Notes: generated by a model not told the origin, from the sequence alone. A stretch of 64,000 nucleotides of DNA from Williamsia sp. (GCA_015069695.1 JADCRZ010000008.1:1-64000); one strand, 5' to 3'. Shown: positions 18,046 through 27,819, counted from the first letter of the stretch. Made by a program: numbers and translations.

Positions 18046-19419
18046 ATGAAGTCTACCTTACTCTTCCTCGCAGTGCTGGGTATATCGGTTGTTGGGCCCA
18101 TGCAGCTCCTTGCGCAGATCGGGCGGCGTTTTCCTTCAGAGCGCAAAGTGATCAAAGATCCGGTGACGGGAACCCCACTTACCTTTCTAACCAGCACGCC
18201 TATGGGCGATTCAAAGATCTACCAAACGCACAACCAGTGGACGTCTGACGGGCAGTGGCTGATCTTCCGTTCAGGACGGGTGCGGGGAGAAGCAATGGCG
18301 GTGAATGAGCAAACGGGCGAGCAGGTACAGGTTACAGAAGGCGGGTATACGGGCATGCTGAATATTGGGCGCAAATCCATGAAGCTTTATTTTATGCGCA
18401 GTCCTGCACGCGATACCGGAACCCGCCGGAATGGGCCGGCATCGGTGCAGATCGTGGAGGTAGACCTGGCCAAACTTTTTGCCGACAGCAAGGCAGGCAA
18501 GCTGCAGCCTGCTGCTGTTTACCAGCGGGTATGCGGCACTACACCGCCGGAGCTGGGAGCCGGTGGGGACATGGCCCTGGATGGTGCCGAAGACTGGGCT
18601 TATTTCCGGGTGGGAAAAGAAGAAGCTGCCAAACACCTGGCGGCCGGTACAAAGCCGGAAGGCAGTTTTGGTCCGCGCAACATGGGCGCAGGGCCCTCCG
18701 GTATAGCAGCCATGCATGTGCAAACGGGGCAAATCAAGTATGTCGTATCTGTTCCTTTCCAGATCGGTCATATCCAGACCAATCCCTGGGTGCCGGGTGA
18801 AATTGTTTTTTGCTGGGAAACAGGGGGCAAATCGCCGCAACGCACCTGGACGGTTTTAGCTGATGGCAGCGGATTGCGTCCACTGTATCCGGAAGCTGAG
18901 TACGAATGGGTGACGCATGAAGCCGTGATCTCAAAGGATGAAGTGGCGATGGCCATCATGGGGCACCGCAAGATCCCGGGCACCCATGCGGTGGTAGCAC
19001 CCGGTACGCCCGTGAGCGGCGCCAATCCGGGGCAGGAAACAGCCTGGGGACCTTCGGGCACGCGGGAAAAGCCAACAGGCCTCGCCATCGTGAACCTGCG
19101 TACGCGTGAAATGACCATTGCAGGGCAAACGCCCGGTGGCAGCGGGCTCTGGCATGTCAGCGGCTCACCTGACGGGCGCTGGGCTGTCGGCGACGATTTC
19201 TCCCGGAGCATCTACCTGATCGACCGGCATACGCATGAAATGATGCTGCTCTCCACGGGTCACAAAGAAACGGCGGCCGACCATCCGCATCCAACGATGA
19301 GTCCGGACGGTACCAAAATTGAAATTCAATCAGCCATGCTTTCAGCTGATAACCGCTCGATGAACATCTGTATCATTCCGGTACCTGAAAGCTGGCTCAA
19401 GCGCGTGTATAAAAACTGA
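18046..19419 (+). CDS. secreted oligogalacturonate lyase-like beta-propeller (PL22-like)
   Basis: The 457-residue product has a signal peptide (cleavage near LLAQ, residue 24), then RRFPSERKVIKDPVTGTPLTFLTS (shortened) and YQTHNQWTSDGQWLIFRSG, which match the opening of the oligogalacturonate lyase family PL22. Blades of a seven-bladed propeller follow, including EYEWVTHEAV, GSPDGRWAVGDD and a late HPHPTMSPDG. The His-Pro-His resembles the metal-binding pair of characterised PL22 enzymes. PL22 enzymes cleave short unsaturated pectin fragments, but are usually cytoplasmic, whereas this one is exported. The family is likely; the exact activity is less certain. Confidence 0.68.
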   Translation: MKSTLLFLAVLGISVVGPMQLLAQIGRRFPSERKVIKDPVTGTPLTFLTSTPMGDSKIYQTHNQWTSDGQWLIFRSGRVRGEAMAVNEQTGEQVQVTEGGYTGMLNIGRKSMKLYFMRSPARDTGTRRNGPASVQIVEVDLAKLFADSKAGKLQPAAVYQRVCGTTPPELGAGGDMALDGAEDWAYFRVGKEEAAKHLAAGTKPEGSFGPRNMGAGPSGIAAMHVQTGQIKYVVSVPFQIGHIQTNPWVPGEIVFCWETGGKSPQRTWTVLADGSGLRPLYPEAEYEWVTHEAVISKDEVAMAIMGHRKIPGTHAVVAPGTPVSGANPGQETAWGPSGTREKPTGLAIVNLRTREMTIAGQTPGGSGLWHVSGSPDGRWAVGDDFSRSIYLIDRHTHEMMLLSTGHKETAADHPHPTMSPDGTKIEIQSAMLSADNRSMNICIIPVPESWLKRVYKN

Positions 19420-19464
19420 GGTTTAGAATAAGCAGGCGATCTGCTTTGCAAAATAGATCATTCC

Positions 19465-20040
19465 ATGTTCGACCAGCATAGAAACAAGTTTCCGCTAGAT
19501 GACGATACATGGAATGATTACATCAGTTGCTTTCATGTTATGCAGGTGCCTGCAAAAACAGTTCTTTTAAAGGAAGGAGAAGTTTCGAAAAAGATGTTTC
19601 TGATCGAAAAGGGTTGTCTACGGGCCTGGTTCAACAGCAATGGCAAAGACATCACCTTTCAGTTCTTTTTCGAAAATGAAACAGTGGCTTCCGTTGAAAG
19701 CTTCCGCAAAAAGATACCCAGTCTTGTTACCATTCAATCAGTAGAGCCCAGCCTGGTTTGGTGGATCCATAAAAGAGATGTGGACAGGATCATCGGGTCA
19801 CTCAAAACGTTTCCTGCCCTGCAGGATCTTTTTATCGATGCGGTGTTTGAACGCATGTTTGAATATATGAAGCACTTTTTTTCTTTTATAAAAGATACGC
19901 CCCTGCAACGCTATCTCAACCTGCTGAAAGAAAAACCCCAGCTTGTTCAACGCATTCCGCAACGTTACATCGCTTCTTATCTAGGCATAACCACGGTTCA
20001 TTTAAGCCGCATCAAAAGCAAGCTGGCAAGAAATAAATAG
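19465..20040 (+). CDS. Crp/Fnr-family transcriptional regulator
   Basis: The 191-residue product has an N-terminal cyclic-nucleotide-binding fold (KTVLLKEGEVSKKMFLIEKGCLRAW, shortened, near residues 30-54, and QFFFENETVAS). It has a long dimerisation helix and a short C-terminal helix-turn-helix (RIPQRYIASYLGITTVHLSRIKSKL). This layout is very common in Bacteroidota. The cNMP pocket lacks the arginine-rich phosphate cassette of true CRP, so the ligand is unknown. The reductase gene begins about 70 bases downstream on the same strand and is a likely target. Confidence 0.86.
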   Translation: MFDQHRNKFPLDDDTWNDYISCFHVMQVPAKTVLLKEGEVSKKMFLIEKGCLRAWFNSNGKDITFQFFFENETVASVESFRKKIPSLVTIQSVEPSLVWWIHKRDVDRIIGSLKTFPALQDLFIDAVFERMFEYMKHFFSFIKDTPLQRYLNLLKEKPQLVQRIPQRYIASYLGITTVHLSRIKSKLARNK

Positions 20041-20109
20041 CAATCGCTGTTTAATAACAAATGTTATTGTTACCGGCAGAGCGGCTGGATAGTTTTGCAA
20101 AAAAATATC

Positions 20110-21084
20110 ATGAAAGCAGCAGCCCAATTTGAGCGCGGTGCCATGCCGCGCTACATAGAAAATTTTCCGGAACCCCTCCCGCGTAGCGATGATGAAATCG
20201 GCATGTCCGTGAAAGCGGCGGCCCTCAAGCATTTCGACAGATCAAGGGCAAGCGGCAAGCATTATTCTGCGGCCGGGAACATAAGTGAAGCACGCGTGAT
20301 TGGCGGCGATGGGGTAGGAGTGCTGGAAGATGGCACCCGCATTTATGCGATCGGCGTTGGCGGCATGATAGCGGAAAGAGCAGTCATAGAAAAAGACAGA
20401 ATGGTACCGCTACCAACGGGCATTGATGATGCGACAGCGGCGGCCCTGCCGAATGCCGTGATTGGCTCTGCGATGCCCCTGCGTTTCAAAGCAGGAATGC
20501 AGGGAGGCGAAACTGTTCTGATAAACGGTGCTACCGGCTTTACCGGAAAGATGGCTGTACAGCTTGCAAAATACTACGGGGCAAAAAAGATCATTGCAAC
20601 CGGGCGAAACAGGCAATCACTGGAGGCTTTGCTGGACTTGGGAGCTGATGAAATTCTGTCGACCCAAACCAGCGACAAAGACTTTGTCGCACAGCTAAGG
20701 AAAATCCATCATCACACGCCTTTTGACATCATCCTGGATTATTTATGGGGGCCTACTGCTGAACTGATCTTTTCTGCCCTGAAAGGCAGGGGTTCCTTCA
20801 CACCTAAAACCTGCTTGGTATCTATCGGTTCGGTAACCGGAGATAAGATTCAATTGTCCGCAGAAATCCTGAGAAGTGTTAACCTGCAACTTTCAGGTTC
20901 CGGCCTGGGCAGCTGGACAAGGGAAGAAGTCCAAAAACTGTTCACCGAAATTTTGCCGGAGATGTTTGAACTGGCAGCGGCGGGGAAATTGATAATTGAG
21001 ACAGTAAAAGTGAACTTAAAGGACATTGAAAAGCTGTGGGAAGAGGAAGTGCCCGCTGGCAAAAGGCTGGTGATAGTGATTTGA
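20110..21084 (+). CDS. zinc-independent MDR oxidoreductase (quinone reductase-like)
   Basis: The 324-residue product is a medium-chain dehydrogenase/reductase without zinc ligands. The nucleotide-binding motif is visible as INGATGFTGKMAVQLAKYYGAKK (shortened), close to the AxGxxG pattern of NADPH-dependent quinone oxidoreductases. The N terminus lacks the zinc-binding GHE motif. The start is set at the ATG at 20110; a TTG five codons upstream is less likely. It follows the Crp/Fnr-type gene and probably serves in detoxification of quinones or reactive carbonyls, though the substrate is not readable. Confidence 0.8.
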   Translation: MKAAAQFERGAMPRYIENFPEPLPRSDDEIGMSVKAAALKHFDRSRASGKHYSAAGNISEARVIGGDGVGVLEDGTRIYAIGVGGMIAERAVIEKDRMVPLPTGIDDATAAALPNAVIGSAMPLRFKAGMQGGETVLINGATGFTGKMAVQLAKYYGAKKIIATGRNRQSLEALLDLGADEILSTQTSDKDFVAQLRKIHHHTPFDIILDYLWGPTAELIFSALKGRGSFTPKTCLVSIGSVTGDKIQLSAEILRSVNLQLSGSGLGSWTREEVQKLFTEILPEMFELAAAGKLIIETVKVNLKDIEKLWEEEVPAGKRLVIVI

Positions 21085-21303
21085 TAAGACAAGACGCTGA
21101 TCTTTCTCTTTATTTTCAAATAGGTATCCTGTTGATAAACGCACTCCAGTAATGGAAAATAAGCCGGGGCTTCTTATCTTCAATCCAGGTAAGGATAACA
21201 GATTCTTACTTCAGGCCATGTGTTGCTTGAAGTGTGGATTTGGTATACACAATCTCATCAGGGGTAAATCGCAATTTCAAACAGTATCAATGCCATCGAT
21301 AAT

Positions 21304-22122
21304 ATGAAAAAACTCCTCCTTTTATTTTTTGTGCTGGCCCTCCGCCCGCAGCCCAAAGAGCTTGCCTGGACGGCCCTGGGTGATTCGATCACCTATCTCA
21401 ATGATCACCGCAATGAGACCGGTAACCGCATTACAAAGGGATACATGACCCTTGTAACAGAACGCTTGCCCAACCTGCATTTCATCAACCAGGGACACAA
21501 TGGCTGGACGGTCGTCCGCATCGCAAAGGAAATCGATCAGCTCGGGTTGGAAAAATCGGATGTTTATACCGTGTTCCTGGGTACCAACGACTGGTGGCAC
21601 GAAGAACCGCTGGGTACCCTGCAGGACTATACCAATCAAACCGGCAACAAAACGGTTTGCGGCTCCTACCGCATGATCATCAACAAACTCCGCAGCCTGA
21701 ACAAAGACGCACAGATCATCCTGATCACGCCCATGCAGCGCAGCGATTTTGTTTATATCAACAACGCGCACAACAATGCCTGGGGTTCGTACAAGGACAA
21801 GGCCGGACAATCTCTTTCCCGGTTTGCAGCAGCCATCAAGGAGATTGGCAAAAAAGAACATTTTACCGTCATTGATCTCTACAACACCAAACCGCTTTCG
21901 GTAGAGCACCTGGTAAAATTCAAGCGGCTCAAAGATCCCCAAACAGGCAACTACAAAAACTTCCCTTACCCGGCCTATACAACCATTCCCTTCAACCCCG
22001 ATCTGGATGAATACCCCTACCCGGTAGAAGCCATCGACATGACGTATGACGGCCTGCACCCGTCGGATAAGGGATATGAAGTGATTGCGGATGCGCTGGT
22101 GAAAGTGATGAAAAAGCTGTAA
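21304..22122 (+). CDS. SGNH/GDSL-type hydrolase, secreted
   Basis: The 272-residue product carries all SGNH blocks: block I ALGDSITY with Ser28, the oxyanion glycine in NQGHNGW, the asparagine in FLGTND, and DGLHPSDKGY with the Asp249/His252 pair. A short hydrophobic N terminus (KKLLLLFFVLAL) looks like a signal peptide. Such enzymes are esterases or deacetylases of carbohydrates and lipids. Proximity to the PL22-like gene makes pectin or hemicellulose deacetylation attractive but unproven. A hairpin at 22121-22157 lies directly after the stop. Confidence 0.85.
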   Translation: MKKLLLLFFVLALRPQPKELAWTALGDSITYLNDHRNETGNRITKGYMTLVTERLPNLHFINQGHNGWTVVRIAKEIDQLGLEKSDVYTVFLGTNDWWHEEPLGTLQDYTNQTGNKTVCGSYRMIINKLRSLNKDAQIILITPMQRSDFVYINNAHNNAWGSYKDKAGQSLSRFAAAIKEIGKKEHFTVIDLYNTKPLSVEHLVKFKRLKDPQTGNYKNFPYPAYTTIPFNPDLDEYPYPVEAIDMTYDGLHPSDKGYEVIADALVKVMKKL

Positions 22123-22157
22123 GTACAAAAGCCGCATGCTGGGCTGCTTTTGTACTT
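22121..22157 (+). terminator. hairpin after SGNH gene, probable terminator
   Basis: A 12-base perfect stem (AAGTACAAAAGC at 22121-22132 pairing with GCTTTTGTACTT at 22146-22157) begins inside the stop codon of the hydrolase gene. The T run is inside the stem rather than after it, so it is less certain as an intrinsic terminator. Confidence 0.5.
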
Positions 22158-22199
22158 GCGGGTTATCCTTGTTTTCCTTAAGCAAACACAATGGGCTGA

Positions 22200-23513
22200 A
22201 TGATCCGTTCTTCCGGCATATGTTTTTTGTTTTTCTTGCAAATATTTTTTGCAGGATGCCATCGTAAATCAAGTGCAGCTGATGGTGCAAACACCGATCC
22301 TGCTATTGAAGGTAAACTTGCGTACCTATTGTCAGAGAAAGAGTACTTCAAGCTGAAAAGCTTTTATGAAGATCAAATTTATGAACTCAGTAAGAAGAGC
22401 AAGCTGTATTATGGAGCGTTCCTCTACAATGTGTTTAACCAGAACATGCTTTCCAGCCGGTATGTAGATACCTTGTTTCAATACCCTGTGCCTGCCTTGA
22501 CTGATTCACAGCGGATGTCTCTTTTTCAACTGCAACGCGACAACTTCATCAAAACATTCAGCTACAGCGAGGCAAATGTTATAGACGATTCGCTGCTCTT
22601 TTATTACAGGAAACGGAATGATTCTTCTAGAATAACGGAAATCAAAACTTCCAAATTAATCGACCATGCCCTGGCTTCTATCTCAAAGGAAACATTGCTT
22701 TTACATAAAAACGACACGCTTACCTGGCAAAGAGACAGGATTGGCCTGATGGAAGTTCCTGTTCAGGTACAACATTCAACGTATAGCTTTGTGTTCGATA
22801 CAAGAGCCAGTATTTCGGTTATTACGAAAACATACGCCGAAAAACTTCATCTGAAATTGCTGCCGGTATCTTATGAAGAACATAGCGGAATAACCGGGAA
22901 TGCCTTCCGTTCAGGACTGGCTGTTGCAGACAGCATTTATCTTGGAAGAACACTTGTGCTGCATACTGTTTTTCAGGTTATTCCCGACTCTGTGCTGGCT
23001 TTTCCGATGCTTGGCTTTTCTATCAACGGAATTGTTGGTTTTCCGCTCATTAAAGAACTGGAACAAGTGCAGTTTTTTAAAACAGGTAAACTCGTTATTG
23101 CCGGAGAAGGTACAACACAAACGTTGCACAATCTGGCACTCGATGGCTCAACCACAGTGGTTTCATTTAGAACAGAAAACGACAGTCTGCCCTTTCACTT
23201 CGATCTGGGTGCAACCAGTACCATCCTTTACCACACCTACCTGGAAAAGTTCAAAACTGAAGTAACACAACATGCTCATCTGACAACCTCCCAGATAGGT
23301 GGAGCGGGCGGTACCGAAAACCGTCAAGTGTATGTCTTGCCTGACTTTCGGTTGTCCGTAGCAGGCAAAACGGTTTCATTGGACAGCGTGGACGTATTGA
23401 CAAAACCCATCTACCCGGGTCAGCGATTCTATGGAAATATTGGACAGGATCTGGTCAATAAATTTGCTGTGATGACCATCAATTTTAAGAACATGTATAT
23501 AGATTTTGAGTGA
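22200..23513 (+). CDS. aspartyl protease-like lipoprotein with altered active-site motifs
   Basis: The 437-residue product has a signal peptide ending in the lipobox FFAGC. Its C-terminal two thirds form two retropepsin-like lobes common in Bacteroidota. The first motif reads FDTRAS (Asp200-Thr-Arg202) where DTGAS is expected. The second reads FDLGATS (Asp335-Leu-Gly). Both aspartates remain, but the Gly and Thr that shape the catalytic loop are replaced in one motif each. The enzyme could therefore be inactive or specialised. The stop overlaps a GTG at 23510 that is in frame with the next gene. Confidence 0.7.
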   Translation: MIRSSGICFLFFLQIFFAGCHRKSSAADGANTDPAIEGKLAYLLSEKEYFKLKSFYEDQIYELSKKSKLYYGAFLYNVFNQNMLSSRYVDTLFQYPVPALTDSQRMSLFQLQRDNFIKTFSYSEANVIDDSLLFYYRKRNDSSRITEIKTSKLIDHALASISKETLLLHKNDTLTWQRDRIGLMEVPVQVQHSTYSFVFDTRASISVITKTYAEKLHLKLLPVSYEEHSGITGNAFRSGLAVADSIYLGRTLVLHTVFQVIPDSVLAFPMLGFSINGIVGFPLIKELEQVQFFKTGKLVIAGEGTTQTLHNLALDGSTTVVSFRTENDSLPFHFDLGATSTILYHTYLEKFKTEVTQHAHLTTSQIGGAGGTENRQVYVLPDFRLSVAGKTVSLDSVDVLTKPIYPGQRFYGNIGQDLVNKFAVMTINFKNMYIDFE

Positions 23514-23575
23514 GTTTATCCCCCCCTTTATCCAATATTGGGAAACCCTTTGCGTTAGAGGGTATCAAAATCCAT

Positions 23576-26500
23576 ATGCTTCCGAAAGCCGACCGACTGT
23601 TATTCGTTGCCCTGATACTGGCTGTTGTGATTCATGGCTCGGCCCTGCTGTACAATGTGGATAAGACCTACGATGCTTTTGTACACATTTTTTTTGCTGA
23701 TCACTACGCCCGTACCTGGTTCGAGCCCTGGGAGTACCGCTGGTATACCGGCTTCCCGATCAACAGCTACCCGCCGCTCAGCCACCAGCTTATTGCCCTG
23801 CTTTCGTTTGTTGGCGGATTGAAATTCGGATTTATCACCATCATCCTGTCTTTTCTTTGCTGGTTTGTACTGGGCATTTACCGCTTTTCCCAATTGTGGG
23901 TACCCAAGCGCTCGGCAGGGTATGCCGCCATATTCGCCGTAGTAGCTTCTTCTATTCTCCAAACCATTCATATCTACGGACAGATGCCGACCATTATCAG
24001 CATCTCCTGTTTGACAAATGCCCTGCACGAAGTTTATGCTTTTTTTCGCGGGGGTAAGCGCCGCAACCTGGTGAATGCCCTGGCCATCCTGGGCGTTACC
24101 GTGGCTTCGCACCATGTAACAACTATTTTTGGCACCGCCTTTTTTATCATGCCCATCATTGCCACGGCCCTGCTCGACACGGTTGGAGCAGAAGGAAATA
24201 TCTTTGTTGTGGCATGGTCCGTTGTGGTGACCGCGTTTAAAAAATTCAAATCGCTGGTTATCTTTTTTTCTATCCTGGGCGTGGAGATCGTGACCATTAT
24301 TTTTCCCTACTGGTACTATTCCAAAACAGATCCGATTACACAGGTGCCCATACCGCATGGATCAAGGGATTCATTTATAGAAGTGCTTTCATCGGGTATG
24401 ATGTTCTTCCTGATCCCAACCGGCTTTACGCTGCTGATGCTTCCTTTTATTTTCAAGAGCTTGTATGTACGCCGCAATATCTTTCTGGCCCTTTCTTTTT
24501 CGCTGCTGCTGCTGCTGGGCACAGGTGGCACCACCCCGATCCCCAAGATGCTGCTAGGCAGCAATGCCTTCAACATCCTTACGCTCGACCGCTTTACCTT
24601 CTGGGCTTCTGTAATGGCCATTCCGTTTGTAGGCGATTTTTTCCGGCGGTTGATCGAAGGTGATATCCGCGAGCGGTTGGTAGGGCGTTACGGCAAAAAA
24701 CGGTACAATGCCGTTGCCGCGTTGATGATCGGACTGGTAGGCTTTCAGGTCCTGTTTATCCTCAACTTTCACAAGTTCAGGGCCCTGCAACCGGCGGCCA
24801 TTGAAGTACAGCCCATCCTCAGTTTCCTGGAGCGCGACCAGCATGCCAAGTGGCGCTTTATGACCCTGGGCTTTGGCGATCAGATGGCCTGGCTCTCAGC
24901 CCAAACAACCGCCTGCTCGATCGATGGCAACTACCACTCGGCCCGCCGTGTTCCGGAAATGACCAGCCAGCCCCTGGAGCGGCTGGAGAATTCCAAGTTC
25001 AAGGGCATCCAGGGATTGGGCTCCCTCCAGCAGTTCCTTACCATCCCGGAAAAGTATTACCTGAAATTTATTTTTTCCAACGACAAGTTCTACGATCCTA
25101 TTCTGTACTTCACCGGCTGGGAGCGGGTGCAGCGATTGGAGAACGGGATCATGGTCTGGCAGAAACAGGACATTCCGCCCCTTCCCTCTGTACTTCCCAA
25201 AAAAGAAATGCCCACCTATCAAAAGCTGATGTGGGGCATCCTTCCGGTTTCGGCATTTTGCTGTATGCTGTGTGTGGTGTTTATTAACCGCAAACATTAT
25301 TTTTATTTTCCGTTTCCGGAAATCCAGTCAACAGGCTACAAACCTGCTTCCGGCAACCGCTGGCTGTTCAGCTATATGGGACTGATCTTACTGATAGCCG
25401 GTTTTTTCTGGATCAAGTCTTTGCTCACCTCTTACCAGAAAGACCCGGAAACCCTGATCAAAGCGTATTACAATGCGCTCGACTTTAAATTTTTTGAAAA
25501 AGCACACAGCTATTTTCCGCCAGGCAGCGTCGGGTTTGAAGATTATGTGCTGCAGCTTTCTGTCCGCGACGGCCTGCTGGCCTCTTATGGAAAACTGAAT
25601 TTTATTTCTATCAAGCTTCTGGATAAAAAGCCAAACAAGATCACCGCGCTGGTAAAAACAGAATGGGTTACGCCGCTGGAACGTTACCACCAGGAAGCAG
25701 AACACCACCTGGTGAAAATAGGCCCCGACTGGTTTATACAGCCACCCGTTTTTACCCATTCTACCGCGCCCGACGAACACATGGAAAAAGGCATCCTGGC
25801 CCTGCACAGCCAGGGAAAAAGGACCATCAGTGCCGCAACCACCGAACACGATGATGTGCTCGACCGCCCCGAGCTGCGCATCTTATCCGCTAAACTGATC
25901 CGGCTCGACAGCCAGTTTGTGGTAGTAGGAGAAGTGCAGAACGTAGATGAACAAGCTGCCCATATCACGATCGAAGCCGAGCTCTACGATTCGCTGAACC
26001 GGCGCCTGGTTTCTTACAACTCAAAATATGCTACCATTCACAAAGTGCTGCCCAAGGAAGTTGTGCCCTTCCGCATTGAATTTGAAGAAACCGCCTGGGT
26101 AAAACAGGATGATAACAGTCCCCTGAAATTTGACCCGGCGCAGTTTACGGCTTACACGTTCAAACATCCGCCTGTACAATTCAAGGTGCTGGCAAGGGCC
26201 GTGGTCACCGACCGCGATATGTACCGGGATGCAGGGGTGGAAGAAATGCGTTTTAGCGAAGGAAAGATCAAGGGTGAAATTTACAATTATGGCATAGAAG
26301 AGATCAGTGTGCCGCAGGTGCTGTTTACGTATTACGACGGAGATAGCTCCGTGCGGTACGTGGATCACCTGTTCTTGCGCGACGGGGTGCGCCAGCAGGC
26401 AAAACAATTGTTTGAAAGAAAGCTGCCTGATTTCAAACGGGTGCTGGTAATAAAGCGTGCTGAAATAAAAGATTTTTATGTGAATGGCCTGCCGCAGGAC

Positions 26501-26617
26501 AGCTTTGAAGATCATTACCGGACAACCACCCGGCCGGAGCTCATCCCCCTGCCAAACGGTCCGGGCTATACGAGGCTCCAGGTACATTCTTACATCGGCA
26601 ATCCCACGATCTACTGA
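23576..26617 (+). CDS. giant GT-C-like membrane protein with periplasmic C-terminal domains
   Basis: The 1013-residue product starts at ATG 23576; GTG 23510, overlapping the previous stop, is the alternative. Residues 1-610 have about 12 membrane segments and the pattern of the PTPS_related/GT-C superfamily, including DKTYDAFVHIFFADHYARTW (an acidic first loop) and WYTGFPINSYPPLS. GT-C proteins transfer sugar from polyprenyl-phosphate donors. After a last membrane segment (about residue 625) comes an NTF2-like unit (ETLIKAYYNALDFKFFEKAH to GPDWFIQPP) and then a beta-rich FxLYD-like domain (VVVGEVQNVDEQAAHITIEAEL). The gene overlaps the next by one base. Glycosyl transfer is inferred from fold and context. 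Confidence 0.68.
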   Translation: MLPKADRLLFVALILAVVIHGSALLYNVDKTYDAFVHIFFADHYARTWFEPWEYRWYTGFPINSYPPLSHQLIALLSFVGGLKFGFITIILSFLCWFVLGIYRFSQLWVPKRSAGYAAIFAVVASSILQTIHIYGQMPTIISISCLTNALHEVYAFFRGGKRRNLVNALAILGVTVASHHVTTIFGTAFFIMPIIATALLDTVGAEGNIFVVAWSVVVTAFKKFKSLVIFFSILGVEIVTIIFPYWYYSKTDPITQVPIPHGSRDSFIEVLSSGMMFFLIPTGFTLLMLPFIFKSLYVRRNIFLALSFSLLLLLGTGGTTPIPKMLLGSNAFNILTLDRFTFWASVMAIPFVGDFFRRLIEGDIRERLVGRYGKKRYNAVAALMIGLVGFQVLFILNFHKFRALQPAAIEVQPILSFLERDQHAKWRFMTLGFGDQMAWLSAQTTACSIDGNYHSARRVPEMTSQPLERLENSKFKGIQGLGSLQQFLTIPEKYYLKFIFSNDKFYDPILYFTGWERVQRLENGIMVWQKQDIPPLPSVLPKKEMPTYQKLMWGILPVSAFCCMLCVVFINRKHYFYFPFPEIQSTGYKPASGNRWLFSYMGLILLIAGFFWIKSLLTSYQKDPETLIKAYYNALDFKFFEKAHSYFPPGSVGFEDYVLQLSVRDGLLASYGKLNFISIKLLDKKPNKITALVKTEWVTPLERYHQEAEHHLVKIGPDWFIQPPVFTHSTAPDEHMEKGILALHSQGKRTISAATTEHDDVLDRPELRILSAKLIRLDSQFVVVGEVQNVDEQAAHITIEAELYDSLNRRLVSYNSKYATIHKVLPKEVVPFRIEFEETAWVKQDDNSPLKFDPAQFTAYTFKHPPVQFKVLARAVVTDRDMYRDAGVEEMRFSEGKIKGEIYNYGIEEISVPQVLFTYYDGDSSVRYVDHLFLRDGVRQQAKQLFERKLPDFKRVLVIKRAEIKDFYVNGLPQDSFEDHYRTTTRPELIPLPNGPGYTRLQVHSYIGNPTIY

Positions 26618-27819
26618 TGCGCCGGGTATGGGTATATGGATTTATTTTGCTGGCAGCATCCGCACTCGTAAGCTGCCGGCATCCACAACAAGTTTTTGTG
26701 AAGGCAGGCACACTCTCTTTTCAGGCGCCTGATTCTATCCCGGCAGGTAGCTTGCTGAAAGTAACGGTTTGTACAAAAGATTTTACTCCGGCAGAATCAA
26801 TATGGATCCAGTCCCAGGGCAGCTGGGGAACCAGCATCCGGGAATTTGTAACAGGAAGAGACAAGGAAATCCGGTTCCGGGACAGTCTAACAGGCATGCT
26901 CACCCTGCGTGCGCTATACCACGGAAAATTACTGGCGGAAAAAAAGATCAGGATCCTGCCGGTAGTGCCCGCCGAGCCGATGGACAGCTACCTGGGGTCA
27001 AAATCCGTGATTGCCAACGGCGAAGACTGGGCCATGATCACGGCAATACCTACGGACAGTTTTGGCAACCTGATCCCGGAAAACACGGAGGTGGATTTTC
27101 TGCTATTAAGGCCTGATAAACGGGTGGAACACTATACGATGCCCACACGCGCAGGCGTGGTATACAGAAAGATCACCGCCGGCACGGTAGCAGGAAAAAC
27201 ATTTGTAGGCGCCAGCGTGCAGGGGGTAAACAGCAAGGAAAAAGAGCTGCAGGAGGTAGCCGGTTTTCCGGAACCTTTTACCATCGCTGCAGAAAGCAAA
27301 AGCATCTATGCTGATTCCCGGCAAACGTTCAAGGTAAAGACCAGTGTGCTGAAAGACCGCTACAACAACATTGTACCGGAAGGCACGGCCGTATTTTTTG
27401 ACTGCCGGGATGCCAATGGCACCCGCCGGCAGCTCAGCGCCTATACCTTGCGGGGCGTGGCAGAGCTGTTTATGCAAAATCCGGCTTCTGCCGGAACAAT
27501 GACCATTGAAGGATCAACGTTTGGGGGAGGAGCGAGCAACCAGCTGCAGATCTACTTTACCAGCGCATTCCAGGATATTCCGCTCGTATACGACAGCGCC
27601 GCGAAACGCCTGTTTGTAGGTTACCTGCGTGGCAAGCTGAACCAGCTGGTTCCCAATGGCACTGAGGTTCAGCTGCAAATTGACAGCAGCCTGAATACAA
27701 AAGCGGAAACCGTTGGCGGTATGGCGCTTTTTGATTTGTCTGACCTGCTGAAAGGCAGGCACAACGCAAGAGTAACCGTATTTGATACCACTGTACAAAA
27801 AGAAATCATAGTTCCCTGA
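26617..27819 (+). CDS. lipoprotein with Ig-like (invasin/Big-type) domains
   Basis: The 400-residue product has a signal peptide and lipobox ASALVSC, so it is probably membrane anchored. The mature part shows repeated beta-sandwich units of the bacterial Ig-like type, seen in IANGEDWAMITAIPTDSFGN and SIYADSRQTFKVKTSVLKDRYNN (shortened), each with the D..GN..P pattern of Big_1 domains. Such domains mediate assembly or adhesion. The gene overlaps its neighbours on both sides by one base (TGATG junctions), which indicates tight co-translation with the GT-C-like and GH5 genes, so it is likely a structural part of the same system. Confidence 0.68.
   Translation: MRRVWVYGFILLAASALVSCRHPQQVFVKAGTLSFQAPDSIPAGSLLKVTVCTKDFTPAESIWIQSQGSWGTSIREFVTGRDKEIRFRDSLTGMLTLRALYHGKLLAEKKIRILPVVPAEPMDSYLGSKSVIANGEDWAMITAIPTDSFGNLIPENTEVDFLLLRPDKRVEHYTMPTRAGVVYRKITAGTVAGKTFVGASVQGVNSKEKELQEVAGFPEPFTIAAESKSIYADSRQTFKVKTSVLKDRYNNIVPEGTAVFFDCRDANGTRRQLSAYTLRGVAELFMQNPASAGTMTIEGSTFGGGASNQLQIYFTSAFQDIPLVYDSAAKRLFVGYLRGKLNQLVPNGTEVQLQIDSSLNTKAETVGGMALFDLSDLLKGRHNARVTVFDTTVQKEIIVP

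Noticed and set aside
21322-22290. 322-codon minus-strand frame over the SGNH gene
   Set aside because: The plus-strand frame carries all SGNH blocks, so the antisense frame is a shadow.
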